Shown here: positions 34,378 to 43,150 of the stretch, piece by piece | Layout of the letters: each line of letters opens with the position of its first letter | Position numbering within the stretch: the first letter of the stretch is position 1 | Assembly: GCA_913009825.1 (NCBI GenBank) | Contig: CAJVYQ010000032.1 | Location: 1 to 57,019 of the forward strand | Direction of reading: 5' to 3' | Length of the DNA: 57,019 bases | DNA from: an uncultured Deferribacteres bacterium | GTDB lineage: Bacteria; Zhuqueibacterota; JdFR-76; DREG01 | Translations under genes and position numbers: made by a program | Notes under the pieces: model-generated | What the model saw: the letters and a program-made list of their open reading frames with translations, nothing else | Database searches by the model: none | What the model was told of the DNA's origin: nothing

Positions 34378-35223
34378 TTATTCATTTTCAATCTCTTTAT
34401 TATTGGATTTATCCAAAATATTTTTGGCATTCTTTGAGGTTACAATTGGTTTACCTGTTTGTTTTTCAATTTCAACTCTTGCTTTTTTGGCGGCGTTTCC
34501 ACCTTTACGAGCAACACTCTTATTTGCTTCCAAACCTTTGGGTTTTTTCTCTTTTGAAATTTCTGTAGTAGAAGCTTCAGCGAGCATATTTAAAACCAAT
34601 TCCAAATTTGACATATTATCGCGCAGATTTTCTTTTTTCAGTCCTTTCAGTTTTTTATAATCTTTTATTGTTTTATCTGACCAGGCTTTGGTTATTTCAT
34701 TGGTTAAAATGGCATATTCCAAACCTATTTCCATCCCTCTTTCTTGCCATTCGTCGGTAAGTTCTTTTCTAACTTCAATGCTTTTTAAACGCTGGTTTAT
34801 CCATTCTTTGGAATATCCTTTTTTCAGATAGGTTGCCATTGCTCGATCAAATGCAAGTTCGGGGTCTTCGGTTTCTTCAATCCTTTCATAACCAACTTTT
34901 GCGAGCCATAACTTAAAAGGTTCTGCCTTTGGTGAAGGGATTGATTGGATAAGTCTCAATAAATTTTCTGTATCCAAAACATCTGTATTATAAAACTTTC
35001 CATCAGATGACTGCATTTTCAGTTGTCCGATTTTTTCGGACAACTGGCTTCCTTCAAGCAACAATTTCTTTTTTAAATCATTCCAATATTTTCTCGGTCT
35101 TTTATTGCCCGTTAAAACTTCAATCACATCAATAATAGAAAAATACCAAATTTCTTTTTCTTCATCCCAATGAGTTCTTACTTTTTGCGCCTGGAATAGT
35201 TGGATTTTATTTTGTTTGCTCAT
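34378..35223 (-). CDS. BRO-N/DinD-like regulator
   Basis: A 281-residue protein. Residues 10-105 form a BRO-N-like domain (EKEIWYFSIIDVIEVLTGNK, RKYWNDLKKKL, TENLLRLIQSIPSPKAEPFK). The basic C-terminus has GGNAAKKARVEIEKQTGKP, the tail seen in DinD and related BRO proteins. These are DNA-binding proteins of phages and restriction loci, often passengers between methylase and nuclease genes. ATG 35223 is chosen since GAGG lies at proper spacing; ATG 35235 abuts it. It is flanked by two related methylase-tail remnants in direct orientation. It may regulate the module; that is inference. Confidence 0.75.
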   Translation of the reverse strand: MSKQNKIQLFQAQKVRTHWDEEKEIWYFSIIDVIEVLTGNKRPRKYWNDLKKKLLLEGSQLSEKIGQLKMQSSDGKFYNTDVLDTENLLRLIQSIPSPKAEPFKLWLAKVGYERIEETEDPELAFDRAMATYLKKGYSKEWINQRLKSIEVRKELTDEWQERGMEIGLEYAILTNEITKAWSDKTIKDYKKLKGLKKENLRDNMSNLELVLNMLAEASTTEISKEKKPKGLEANKSVARKGGNAAKKARVEIEKQTGKPIVTSKNAKNILDKSNNKEIENE

Positions 35224-35259
35224 ATCATTCCTCAATTTATTTTATAACTTCCGAATGTA

Positions 35260-35443
35260 TCACAACTCAAAATTCTCATATTCCTCTTTGCGCATCCAAA
35301 ATTCCGGGTCTATTATTTTTACTTCTTCGTAAGTTAATTCGTAAAGTTTGTAAATCATTACATCTATTTTTTATTCTTAGCAGATTTTAATACTCTTCGG
35401 CCTGCTCATTTACCGCAAGTTTATCTAATTTTCCTTTACTCAT
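35260..35443 (-). pseudogene. Short decayed gene behind the methylase, two frameshifts
   Basis: An ATG overlapping the methylase stop (TAATG) begins MSKGKLDKLAVNEQAEEY and stops at once. A shifted frame gives LKSAKNKK, and a third gives KIDVMIYKLYELTYEEVKII, DPEFWMRKEEYENFEL and a stop. Joined, they make about 60 residues whose end is the methylase-tail pattern also found at 34228-34365. It could be a deletion relic of a larger specificity or methylase gene, or a once-genuine small protein. Confidence 0.65.
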
Positions 35444-38400
35444 TATTTTTCTCCGCTAATGATTTTTACAACTTTTACTGTTCTGCGATGGATTAATCCG
35501 TGAAAAACCGTTTTGTCTTTCCGGCAAAATTCGTAAAACTTTTTAATATACTCTGTTTTTTCTTTATCTGTTTCGTTGTCTTCGAACGGCTCAATGACTT
35601 CGCTTATCCTATCAGTAATATAACAATTTGCTTCTTTCATTTCCTCTTCAAAATACAAATCGTAAACCATGCCGTCTATTACCGATTCAAAGGTTTCAGC
35701 CTCATTTTCCAAACCGTTTTCTTTGGCAAAAAGGATGAAATCTACAAGTGCTTCAAAGGGCTTTTGGGCTGATGATGAGATTTTAGGGATTGGGAGATTT
35801 TCAAAAAAAGTATGTTTCATTCTTACACCTAAACTACCTAACCCACCACCACCGTAAAATGATTTAACAGCAAAAAAAAATAAATTTGAATTAAAAATAG
35901 AAAGTAAGAACTTTAGATGCTCACCAGTAATTATGCGACCTGTATCTAAGCAAAAATAATTACTCTTATCGTCATAAATAAAAGACGATTTTTGAACCAT
36001 TTCTTGATACAAAATCTTCTCTTTTTCAAATTCTTTAAGGTATTTATCTGTTGGACTGTTATCAATTTCAATCCAATGGTGACTGCCTGCATGAACTTGT
36101 CCTCTATTTTTAAGTTCTATTTCATATTGAGCAACAAAATTATATAATATTGGGTAGTTTAGCTTAAATTCATTATGAAAACTTTTTTTCACTATAATCA
36201 CCCACAAATCGGCAAACGCCGCTTTATATCTTTTTATATCTCTACCTCGCAAAATAGGTTTAATAATTTCGGCATTTTTAGAGTCTTTAACAATAAGTTC
36301 ATCTTTAGTTTTGCCGTCGATAATAAATGCTTTATTTAATCCCGTTCTTATTCCGTATGAAATTTTTATATCCCACTCTTTTAACGGTGTACCAATGCTT
36401 TCTATTCTCTGTTTTATCTTGTATTCTTCTTTATTTAGAATAATCCAGCTATCTTCGGACAATTTGTTTAATGTGATAAAATCATTGTCGGCAAGTTGGT
36501 TTATCTTTTCTTTGTCTGTAAGGGTGAGCGCTTTTAAATTATCTTGTTGGGGGTTACTTTTTTCTATTAATAAAATATTGGTGTCAACAGTAGCGGTGTT
36601 AAACACGCCGGGTCCCAAATCAATAAGTTTAAGCGGATTTTTTCGGCTGAAAAATTTTCGCAGGGACTTTCCGTAATTTGCCCGCATCCATTTATTGGAA
36701 GTGATGTAGCAAAGCAATCCGTTCTCGCTCAAGATAGTTGTCCCTTTTTCATAGAAAAGGGCGTAAATATCTCCGGTTCGTTCAAAGGTTTCATAGTTTT
36801 CGTTTTTGTAAAGGTCTGCAAATTTCAGTTTGCCGTTAATTGCCCTTTGCAGTTGAATATACGGAGGATTCCCAATCACAATATCAAACCCGCTCTTTTG
36901 TGAAAACACTTCGGCAAAATAGATATTCCACAAAAAGAAATCTTTAGCCTTTCTTCCTTCTGTGTAGGCAATTAAATCTTTTTTTGCCTGTTCAATATCA
37001 AAGCCGAGTTTTTTAGTGAGCTGCTGCTTTTCCCGGGCAATGGCTTGTTCCCGCTGCTGCTTGTTGGTTATTGTCGCATACTTTTGTTCAATCCTTTTAA
37101 ACTGCGGCAGGTGTTGGTCTATTTTTTCTTCAAATATTTTCAGGATGGTTTTTTCAATTTTATCACGCAGTTGGTCTTTAGTTTCCTTATCGGATTCGTT
37201 TTGATATTCGTTTTTCAGTTCTTCAAATCTTTTAATCAAGCTCCGGTAGGGTTCATTGTCGTCAAACAAAAGATTTTCGGTTTTATTAGCTGTGTTGTTA
37301 AAATCTATTCCGGCATAAGAAGAAATCAGGCTATTTCCCTGCATCAGCTTAAAATCGAGATTGGGCAAGGGTTCAATGCCGTAGTTGTTTTCGGGTTTAT
37401 CAAAATCAATTTTTTCATCCACCAGCAAAGAGATAAAAAACCGCAGCTTGGCGATTTCAACGGCAATTTGCTGAATATCCACGCCGTAAATACATTTTTC
37501 GATCAAATAAAGTTTACGTCCATAGTCGGCATTTTTTTCTTTAAACTGTCTGTTAATGTGTTCAATAAGTTTGCGTTGTAAAAGCGGATCGCTGATTGAT
37601 TGTCTGATTCCGTCAATTTGTGATTGCTGCCAGAAGGTATTTTCAGGGTCGAGTTTGCCGAGAATAAAAACAAGTTTATTGAGTATTGCCATAGGAAAAG
37701 CACCTGAACCAACTGCCGGATCAACCACTCTTAAATCGTTTATCAGACGGATTAGATTTTTTGTATTTCCTTCGTCAAACGGATTATCGTAATTACCGGA
37801 AGTTACGAGGGTTTTTAATTTTTCATCCAAATTGGAGATATTACTATCTTGCAAATGGGTTTTAAAATATTGTTTCAAACTTTCGGTCGTCATATAATTT
37901 ACAATTTCGCGCGGCGTGTAAAAACTTCCGGTAGCTTTTCTGGCTGTGGTGGCAGTTTCGGGATTATAGCTGGCGAGCAGATTTTCAAAAACACTTCCAA
38001 GCAATTCCGGGTCAAGTGCAATTTCAATATCGTCAGGTTCGTTTTCATCAATTGTAAAATTGTAGTTGTTCAGTAAATTGATTAAACCCTGCACTTCATA
38101 AGTCTTATTAGATGTACCAAAAAAATTACTTATGTCAACTTTTTGTGTATCGGAAAAAAACAGAAAATTTGGAATGCTGGGTTGATGTTCTTTTGTGTCG
38201 GTAAATCCATCAATATATTTACGTTTTTCGCATTCTTTCGTTTTATAGTCTAAACACTCAAATAAGCCACCATTAAGAAATGGAATATTGCCAAACAATT
38301 TTATAAGAGAATCATTATTTTTGAATAAATTATAATACCGATAAACATGATGATTGCCAAAATCCGGGTTGTAACCCTTCGCCCCTCTTGCCTCACTACG

Positions 38401-39222
38401 GAATTTCCTTTCCTTCTGTTTAGTGTTTAAGGTGGAAAAAAACAGATTTTGCAATATGGCTTTATAATAGGTTGATTTTTCGGGAGAGAGATCTTTTAAT
38501 ATTTCAATGATATTTTCTTCATCAAAAAGATTACTTGTTACGAGATTCCGTACTTTCATAAACCAGATGAACATTAACCTTGTAATGAGTCGAATAATGG
38601 CTACTTCCCGCCCGTTTTTTTCGCGTTCCGCATGGTCAGGAAATTTTACATTGTTTATGGCCCAGAAATACCAGTGTTGTAATTTTTCATAAAATTGCTT
38701 TGTAATTGGCTCAACACTAAATGCTTCCTGAATGCTGTCTAAATCGTTAAAATCGGCTTTTGAGATTTGGCTTTTGAATGTTTTATTTGTTAGCTCGGGA
38801 CTAACAAAATAAGTATATCTCCTGAAATCTGTAAAATCTCTTTTTGCCCCAAGAAAGTTAGCACGAATCAAACTGAAACGGAAATTACCGTTATCATCGT
38901 AAAAAATAAAAAATGCCGCGTCTTTGTTTTCTTCTTTCAGGATTTTCTTGGCAATTTCAAATTGTCTTTTTTTTCCCGTTCTGTTTGTAAGCGGCGCTAA
39001 TGTTTTTGCAGTAATAGCGATTAAATCATCAGAATTTGTTAAATCGGCCTCACCTATTTTTATAATGTCTTCGTAGTTATCGGTTATATTTTCATTGTCT
39101 TCAAACAGATATTCGTAATTTCCTTCGTCAGGTTTGAATGTGCTTATTTTTTGTCTAAAAAACTGTTTAAGTTTATCAACTGAAAAACCTGTAATTAAGT
39201 TGTTTAAAGTAGCCATTATCAT
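35443..39222 (-). CDS. N6-adenine DNA methyltransferase with TaqI-like specificity region
   Basis: A 1259-residue Eco57I-type class I methylase. Motif I is VVDPAVGSGAFPMAIL (Asp501); motif IV is IVIGNPPYIQLQ with Asn785 to Tyr788, the NPPY adenine methylase signature. At about 985-1110, LRGRDIKRYKAAFADLW belongs to a TaqI-like C-terminal specificity region. The first 480 residues are a helical and beta region without a nuclease motif I can name. It should methylate adenine at host sites and protect them from the linked PLD-helicase protein. The start could be ATG 39222 or 39216. Low-GC codon use contrasts with hisS next door, which suggests transfer. Some relatives are IIG enzymes; here cutting probably resides in the partner. 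Confidence 0.85.
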   Translation of the reverse strand: MIMATLNNLITGFSVDKLKQFFRQKISTFKPDEGNYEYLFEDNENITDNYEDIIKIGEADLTNSDDLIAITAKTLAPLTNRTGKKRQFEIAKKILKEENKDAAFFIFYDDNGNFRFSLIRANFLGAKRDFTDFRRYTYFVSPELTNKTFKSQISKADFNDLDSIQEAFSVEPITKQFYEKLQHWYFWAINNVKFPDHAEREKNGREVAIIRLITRLMFIWFMKVRNLVTSNLFDEENIIEILKDLSPEKSTYYKAILQNLFFSTLNTKQKERKFRSEARGAKGYNPDFGNHHVYRYYNLFKNNDSLIKLFGNIPFLNGGLFECLDYKTKECEKRKYIDGFTDTKEHQPSIPNFLFFSDTQKVDISNFFGTSNKTYEVQGLINLLNNYNFTIDENEPDDIEIALDPELLGSVFENLLASYNPETATTARKATGSFYTPREIVNYMTTESLKQYFKTHLQDSNISNLDEKLKTLVTSGNYDNPFDEGNTKNLIRLINDLRVVDPAVGSGAFPMAILNKLVFILGKLDPENTFWQQSQIDGIRQSISDPLLQRKLIEHINRQFKEKNADYGRKLYLIEKCIYGVDIQQIAVEIAKLRFFISLLVDEKIDFDKPENNYGIEPLPNLDFKLMQGNSLISSYAGIDFNNTANKTENLLFDDNEPYRSLIKRFEELKNEYQNESDKETKDQLRDKIEKTILKIFEEKIDQHLPQFKRIEQKYATITNKQQREQAIAREKQQLTKKLGFDIEQAKKDLIAYTEGRKAKDFFLWNIYFAEVFSQKSGFDIVIGNPPYIQLQRAINGKLKFADLYKNENYETFERTGDIYALFYEKGTTILSENGLLCYITSNKWMRANYGKSLRKFFSRKNPLKLIDLGPGVFNTATVDTNILLIEKSNPQQDNLKALTLTDKEKINQLADNDFITLNKLSEDSWIILNKEEYKIKQRIESIGTPLKEWDIKISYGIRTGLNKAFIIDGKTKDELIVKDSKNAEIIKPILRGRDIKRYKAAFADLWVIIVKKSFHNEFKLNYPILYNFVAQYEIELKNRGQVHAGSHHWIEIDNSPTDKYLKEFEKEKILYQEMVQKSSFIYDDKSNYFCLDTGRIITGEHLKFLLSIFNSNLFFFAVKSFYGGGGLGSLGVRMKHTFFENLPIPKISSSAQKPFEALVDFILFAKENGLENEAETFESVIDGMVYDLYFEEEMKEANCYITDRISEVIEPFEDNETDKEKTEYIKKFYEFCRKDKTVFHGLIHRRTVKVVKIISGEK

Positions 39223-39272
39223 AATTTATTTTCAATTCCTAAAAAATGGCGATCTTCAAATTTATCTTAAAT

Positions 39273-39418
39273 CCAAAATTGAGCGATCCTCAACTTAAAT
39301 CCCCGACTACCGGGTGGAATGCCACTCAGTAGGAATCTTATTAGCTTATTGCTTGGATTTGATAAGATTCTTTCCCGCCTGAGCAGGCTGAATGACATGA
39401 GAATCGTTCATTTTAGGT
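39273..39418. repeat. MITE-like palindromic element, family B copy 1
   Basis: AAAATTGAGCGATCCTC near 39276 faces GAGAATCGTTCATTTTAGG near 39399. The interior has GGAATCTTATTAGC and GATAAGATTCTTTC as an inner pair. It separates the defence module from hisS. Confidence 0.7.
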
Positions 39419-39478
39419 TTTGATAAAAATATTTTTCACCTGAGCATATAACTATGATTTATTTGCTTCAAAGAAGAG

Positions 39479-40753
39479 TTACGATCTTCCTACAGATTTG
39501 ATGATCTCCCCCGCAAAAACTTCAATGGGGATATCGCTCTGCTCGCCGGTTTCCATCTTCTTCAGGGGAATGCTGCCGTTCTTCAGTTCATTTTCTCCCA
39601 CAATGGCCGTAAACCCGGCGTTCAACCGGTTTGCTTCCCGCATCTGTGCTTTCAGACTGCGCTGTTGATAATCGATTTCGCAGATCAGGTTGTTGCGTCT
39701 TAGCTGCATTGCCGTGCGATATACCCAGGATCTTGCCGCATCTCCCAGACCGATCAGGTAAAGATCCAAATGTGGGTCTGTTTCCGGAAACAGACCGGCT
39801 TTGTCCATGACGGTAATGAGGCGTTCCAAACCTGCGGCAAAACCGACACCCGGGACAGCATCTCCGCCAATTTCCTTAGCGAGCATATCGTAACGGCCGC
39901 CGCCGCAAATAGCATCCTGAGAACCCAGTTGATCAGTAATAATTTCAAAAGCGGTTTTTGTGTAATAATCCAGGCCGCGCACCAGCCGCTTATCCGGTTC
40001 AAAGGGAATTTTTACTTCAGTTAACAATGCTTTCACTTCGCCGAAATGGGATTTGCATTCATCGCAAAGATAGTTGTCGATGGGATCTACTTCTTCAGTC
40101 AGGGCACGACAGTTTTCTTTTTTACAATCCAAAATGCGCAGGGGATTAGTGTGAAACCGGTTCCGGCAGTCGCCGCAAAGTTGTTCCAACACCGGCCGCA
40201 GTTGATTTTGCAGTTCCAGTTTGTAAACAGGACGGCAGACAAGACACCCCACACTGTTTAATTTCAGGTGGATATCTTTAAGGCCCAGCCGGCGCAAAAA
40301 TTCCACGCCAACGGTAATGATTTCCACATCGGCCAACGGAGCCTGAGTTCCCATAATTTCCACACCGTACTGATGAAACTGACGAAAGCGCCCGGCCTGC
40401 GGTCGTTCCTGGCGAAACATGGGCGCAATGTAATACATTTTCTGCAAGGCTTTTGTCTGCCCCAGATGGTGCTGCAGATAAGCCCGTACGACGGGAGCGG
40501 TCATTTCCGGTCGTAGTGTGTAACTTTTTCCGCCTTTGTCCAGGAATGTGTACATCTCTTTCTGCACGATATCCGTTGTCCCGCCAATGCCGCGGGCAAA
40601 TAAATCGGTATCCTCGAATACCGGCGTTCTTATCTCCCGGAAGTTGTATTTAGTAAAAATATCACGTAAAACATGTTCAAGATAGTGCCATTTTGGCATC
40701 TCCCCGGGCAGGATATCTTTTGTCCCTCTTGGTGTTTGAAATTGTAGCGTCAT
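39479..40753 (-). CDS. hisS: Histidyl-tRNA synthetase
   Basis: A 424-residue class II aminoacyl-tRNA synthetase that charges tRNA-His. PRGTKDILPGEM opens the protein. TLRPEMTAPVVRAYL and motif 2 FRQERPQAGRFRQFHQYG are present, as are the histidine-specific motif LVRGLDYYTKTAFE and motif 3 GVGFAAGLERL. The C-terminal anticodon-binding domain holds YLIGLGDAA. Several Cys pairs (CxxC, about 200-260) in the insertion domain match the variant common in Bacteroidota-like and deltaproteobacterial HisS and may bind zinc. It appears to be transcribed alone, flanked by repeats. Confidence 0.97.
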   Translation of the reverse strand: MTLQFQTPRGTKDILPGEMPKWHYLEHVLRDIFTKYNFREIRTPVFEDTDLFARGIGGTTDIVQKEMYTFLDKGGKSYTLRPEMTAPVVRAYLQHHLGQTKALQKMYYIAPMFRQERPQAGRFRQFHQYGVEIMGTQAPLADVEIITVGVEFLRRLGLKDIHLKLNSVGCLVCRPVYKLELQNQLRPVLEQLCGDCRNRFHTNPLRILDCKKENCRALTEEVDPIDNYLCDECKSHFGEVKALLTEVKIPFEPDKRLVRGLDYYTKTAFEIITDQLGSQDAICGGGRYDMLAKEIGGDAVPGVGFAAGLERLITVMDKAGLFPETDPHLDLYLIGLGDAARSWVYRTAMQLRRNNLICEIDYQQRSLKAQMREANRLNAGFTAIVGENELKNGSIPLKKMETGEQSDIPIEVFAGEIIKSVGRS

Positions 40754-41508
40754 ATTATTTTCTAAATTTTATTCGGCTTGATTTTTACTTGGTTTACTTG
40801 TAAAATGTAAAAGAAAATTTGTATCTATTCGACTTGGTTTCGTTTTGCTGTGAAGCCACGAAGTTTCATAAAGAGAACCATTATTGTTTTTTATGTTCAG
40901 CCCTCGTTAAATCAGGTGTTTTATTGTTCATTAAGTTCTTGCTTACTAGTCAATTGTGAGAAAATCCATGAATAATTGAACACTGCATGTTTGATTTTAA
41001 GCTAAAAAACAGGTAATTACGCAACATATAGTGCAAATTCATGATGATTTTTATCAGGTTATTCAACCTAATATTTATCAAATTTAGCGAGGTCTGATGT
41101 TATCCGATACATCATGTTTCATGTTTTATTACGACCTGAATTGAGCGATTCTCATGTCATTCCGTAGGAATCTTGTTGGTTTAGTGCACAGAACTAACAA
41201 GATTCTTTCAGAATGACAAAACTCTTTGGGTGGTTATTTCAAATTAAGAATCGCTCAATTTAGGTACGAAGCAAAATCCACCGCCGCGAGCAGTGATAAT
41301 TTGACTAATTTCTTTTTCTTTGTGTTTTTTAGTGTCTTCCCTGCCCGATGCAGGCAGGGAGACTTTGTGGTTGAATAGTTAAAAATTTTTATAATTCGCG
41401 GTACACTCGATAACCTTCGCCGGTTTTTCCTGATCCAAAATATTGAATATTCCGTTTTAGATGACTCAATCAAACATAGCCTGCGGGAGATTGTTGAGGG
41501 CAATAAAT
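40754..41508. other. Long intergenic region occupied by a MITE-like element
   Basis: No gene is visible in about 755 bp. Most of it (40821-41382) is an element homologous, in inverted orientation, to 51055-51407. The remaining flanks are AT-rich and short. Confidence 0.65.
40821..41382 (-). repeat. MITE-like element, GTAACTATTCAG family, long diverged copy
   Basis: Its reverse complement matches 51055-51407 in order. It has an end TTAACTATTCAACC, then CACAAAGTCTCCCTGCCTGC and ATTAGTCAAATTAT, a nested family B hairpin (41135-41264), then TAATAAAACATGAAACATGA, then GCAAAACGAAACCAA and a decayed end GTCGAATAGATAC at 40821-40833. It has about 210 extra bases between the last two parts. No transposase. 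Confidence 0.7.
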
Positions 41509-41757
41509 TTAAATATGATCGATCATTTCCACCGCAATTTGTTCCGCTCGTTCCCGGTTGTCTTCGGTGAGCCAAATGGTCACCTTTCCCGGGGAAGAAC
41601 TCCCGTATACGCTCCCGCCCAGAATGCCAACATCTTCCCCTTTGATCACGCAATAGATTCCCTGTTTTTGCAAAGCTTCGGCAACCATTTCCGCATAAAG
41701 CCGGCCGGGAAAAGTGCGCCATTTTATAATTTTGCTTTCTGCCTGATTATTTTTCAT
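41509..41757 (-). CDS. DUF2007 putative signal-transducing protein
   Basis: An 82-residue soluble protein with the DUF2007 layout, a ferredoxin-like fold related to PII. The sequence WRTFPGRLYAEMVAEALQKQ is followed by GIYCVIKGEDVG, a glycine- and serine-rich loop with VYGSSSPGKVTIWL, and a helical end. ATG 41757 has AGGA at a good distance, while the GTG one codon earlier does not. It lies 10 bp after a PII-like gene, so the two small regulators form an operon. In related proteins this domain binds partners or small ligands; no function is proven. Confidence 0.8.
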   Translation of the reverse strand: MKNNQAESKIIKWRTFPGRLYAEMVAEALQKQGIYCVIKGEDVGILGGSVYGSSSPGKVTIWLTEDNRERAEQIAVEMIDHI

Positions 41758-41767
41758 CACATTTTTC

Positions 41768-42130
41768 CTAACTTAACGGATTTTCGGCCAATCCTTTTAC
41801 AAATTCCACCGGCATTGTAAACATAACTCCCGTGCCCGGTTGGGAAAAATCCCCGCAGATCTGTTCGATGGCATTGACTAACGGTTCAAGAATGGTTGTG
41901 TTGATGATGGTAAAAATGGTTTTATTGTACGGTCGGCTGCCGGGAATGATGCTGCGCAGACCGGCGAAGATAGGGATTTCGTAAGCTAAAATTCGCCCCA
42001 TGCCGACACTGTCCAAAACGGTAGCGCCGCGGATGTCCAGTTCAAGAAATGCTTCCAGCACTTCATCCAGAAAATCCTCCTTTATGATTAGGAAAAAACA
42101 TTGCATTTGGGGGCGTTGTTGATCAGTCAT
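41768..42130 (-). CDS. PII-like family protein
   Basis: A 120-residue protein with a ferredoxin-like double fold, typical of the PII superfamily: QCFFLIIKEDFLDEVLEAFL, then ELDIRGATVLDSVGMG, and TGVMFTMPVEFVKGL at the end. The T-loop region (about 50-70) lacks the uridylylation tyrosine context of GlnB, so it is a PII-like protein rather than GlnB or GlnK. It is probably a small trimeric sensor of nucleotide or ion state. It precedes DUF2007 and follows a PTS EIIA gene at 150 bp on the same strand, suggesting a regulatory cluster. Confidence 0.75.
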   Translation of the reverse strand: MTDQQRPQMQCFFLIIKEDFLDEVLEAFLELDIRGATVLDSVGMGRILAYEIPIFAGLRSIIPGSRPYNKTIFTIINTTILEPLVNAIEQICGDFSQPGTGVMFTMPVEFVKGLAENPLS

Positions 42131-42277
42131 GTTTTTTTTAGATTAAAAATTTCCGATATTTGTTTTTGCAATGGAATGCTGCCTGCGGATTGGACAAACC
42201 CTGCTCCGGTGCAACAAACCGCTTTAAAGCAAACTCCGGGAATTTGGTTCGATGTTTCCAAACCGGAAGATGAAAGA

Positions 42278-42748
42278 TCAGATTTCGAAATAGATTTTTT
42301 CTTCGTCCCTGATCAGGTCCATTACTTCCGCGGCGGAATTGACCTGAATCAATTTCTCTCTGAATTCTTGTTTATTCAGCAAGCGGGAAACCCGGCTGAG
42401 GGCTTTTAAGTGAGGCCCTGTGGCGTCCGGTGAGGCTACAAGGAGAAAGACCAGATGAACCGGCCTTTCATCGATTGATTGAAAATCTATTTCTTCTTTG
42501 GAGATACCAAACGCGGCCACAACATCTGTAATTCCATCCGCTTTGCCATGGGGAATTGCCACACCGTCACCAACGCCGGTGCTCATCACTTTTTCTCTTT
42601 CCATCACCGCTTTAAAGATAACGTCGCGGTTATTCACCAAATCATTTGCCACCAATATATCAATTAATTCACCGATAATTTCTTCTTTTTCTCTCTTTTC
42701 CAGGGGAATCTTGATCAAATTTTCGTTGAGCAAGTCGGTCAATTTCAT
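42278..42748 (-). CDS. PTS EIIA (PtsN-like) protein
   Basis: A 156-residue EIIA domain of the fructose/mannitol/nitrogen type. The phosphorylated histidine is His67 in GVAIPHGKA. TGVGDG precedes it and HLVFLLVASPDATGPHLK follows. With no sugar permease nearby it is more likely a regulatory EIIA (PtsN-like) than a transporter subunit. ATG 42748 is the start because TTGGAGG lies just upstream; reading from the TTG inside that site would be wrong. The PII-like gene downstream fits a regulatory role in nitrogen or potassium balance, as known for PtsN; that link is inferred. Confidence 0.9.
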   Translation of the reverse strand: MKLTDLLNENLIKIPLEKREKEEIIGELIDILVANDLVNNRDVIFKAVMEREKVMSTGVGDGVAIPHGKADGITDVVAAFGISKEEIDFQSIDERPVHLVFLLVASPDATGPHLKALSRVSRLLNKQEFREKLIQVNSAAEVMDLIRDEEKIYFEI

Positions 42749-43150
42749 TATTGCCTCCAAGAAACGACAAGCTTCTTCAGTTTAAAGTTCCAAAAATCTT
42801 TTTAATTGTCTGCACGTAATTATTCAAGTGTGCTTCCTGAATTAATTGTAATCACGCTTCGACACACTGCCCGCAGCAGGCAGGCGCTCAGCATGGCTGT
42901 TTTAGCCAGCCTGAGCTCTTCGTCAAGCTCAGGATACACCCGGTCGAAGGCTTTCCCTTTGCATATCAAAAAAACAAGCACACCTAAGTGGTTTTAAAGC
43001 TCTCATTCTGCAATTTCCCCAAATGCCTATCTAATTTACACGAAATCTGCAAAATTTCAACTAAAATTTTGTCATGAAAGTATTTATTGAAAAAAGAGGC
43101 CGGAATCAAATCCTTTTGTTCCAATCTGATAGTGTTCCGGTTTTTCTTCC
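42749..43150. other. Intergenic stretch with family C repeat
   Basis: No gene is visible. A family C repeat lies at 42840-42950. GTAATTATTCAAG at 42817-42829 resembles the MITE terminus. Confidence 0.6.
42840..42950 (-). repeat. Family C extragenic repeat, inverted copy
   Basis: AATTAATTGTAATCACGCTT at its start is the reverse complement of the end of the 19844-19964 copy. The rest contains CAGCAGGCAGGCG and CGTCAAGCTCAGGAT, and it ends CGGTCGAAGG. Confidence 0.7.

Noticed and set aside
30380-39222. Assignment of the module to BREX or DISARM
   Set aside because: BREX needs brxA/B/C and pglZ-type genes, and DISARM needs drmA and drmB; none is present. Only component-level similarity remains.
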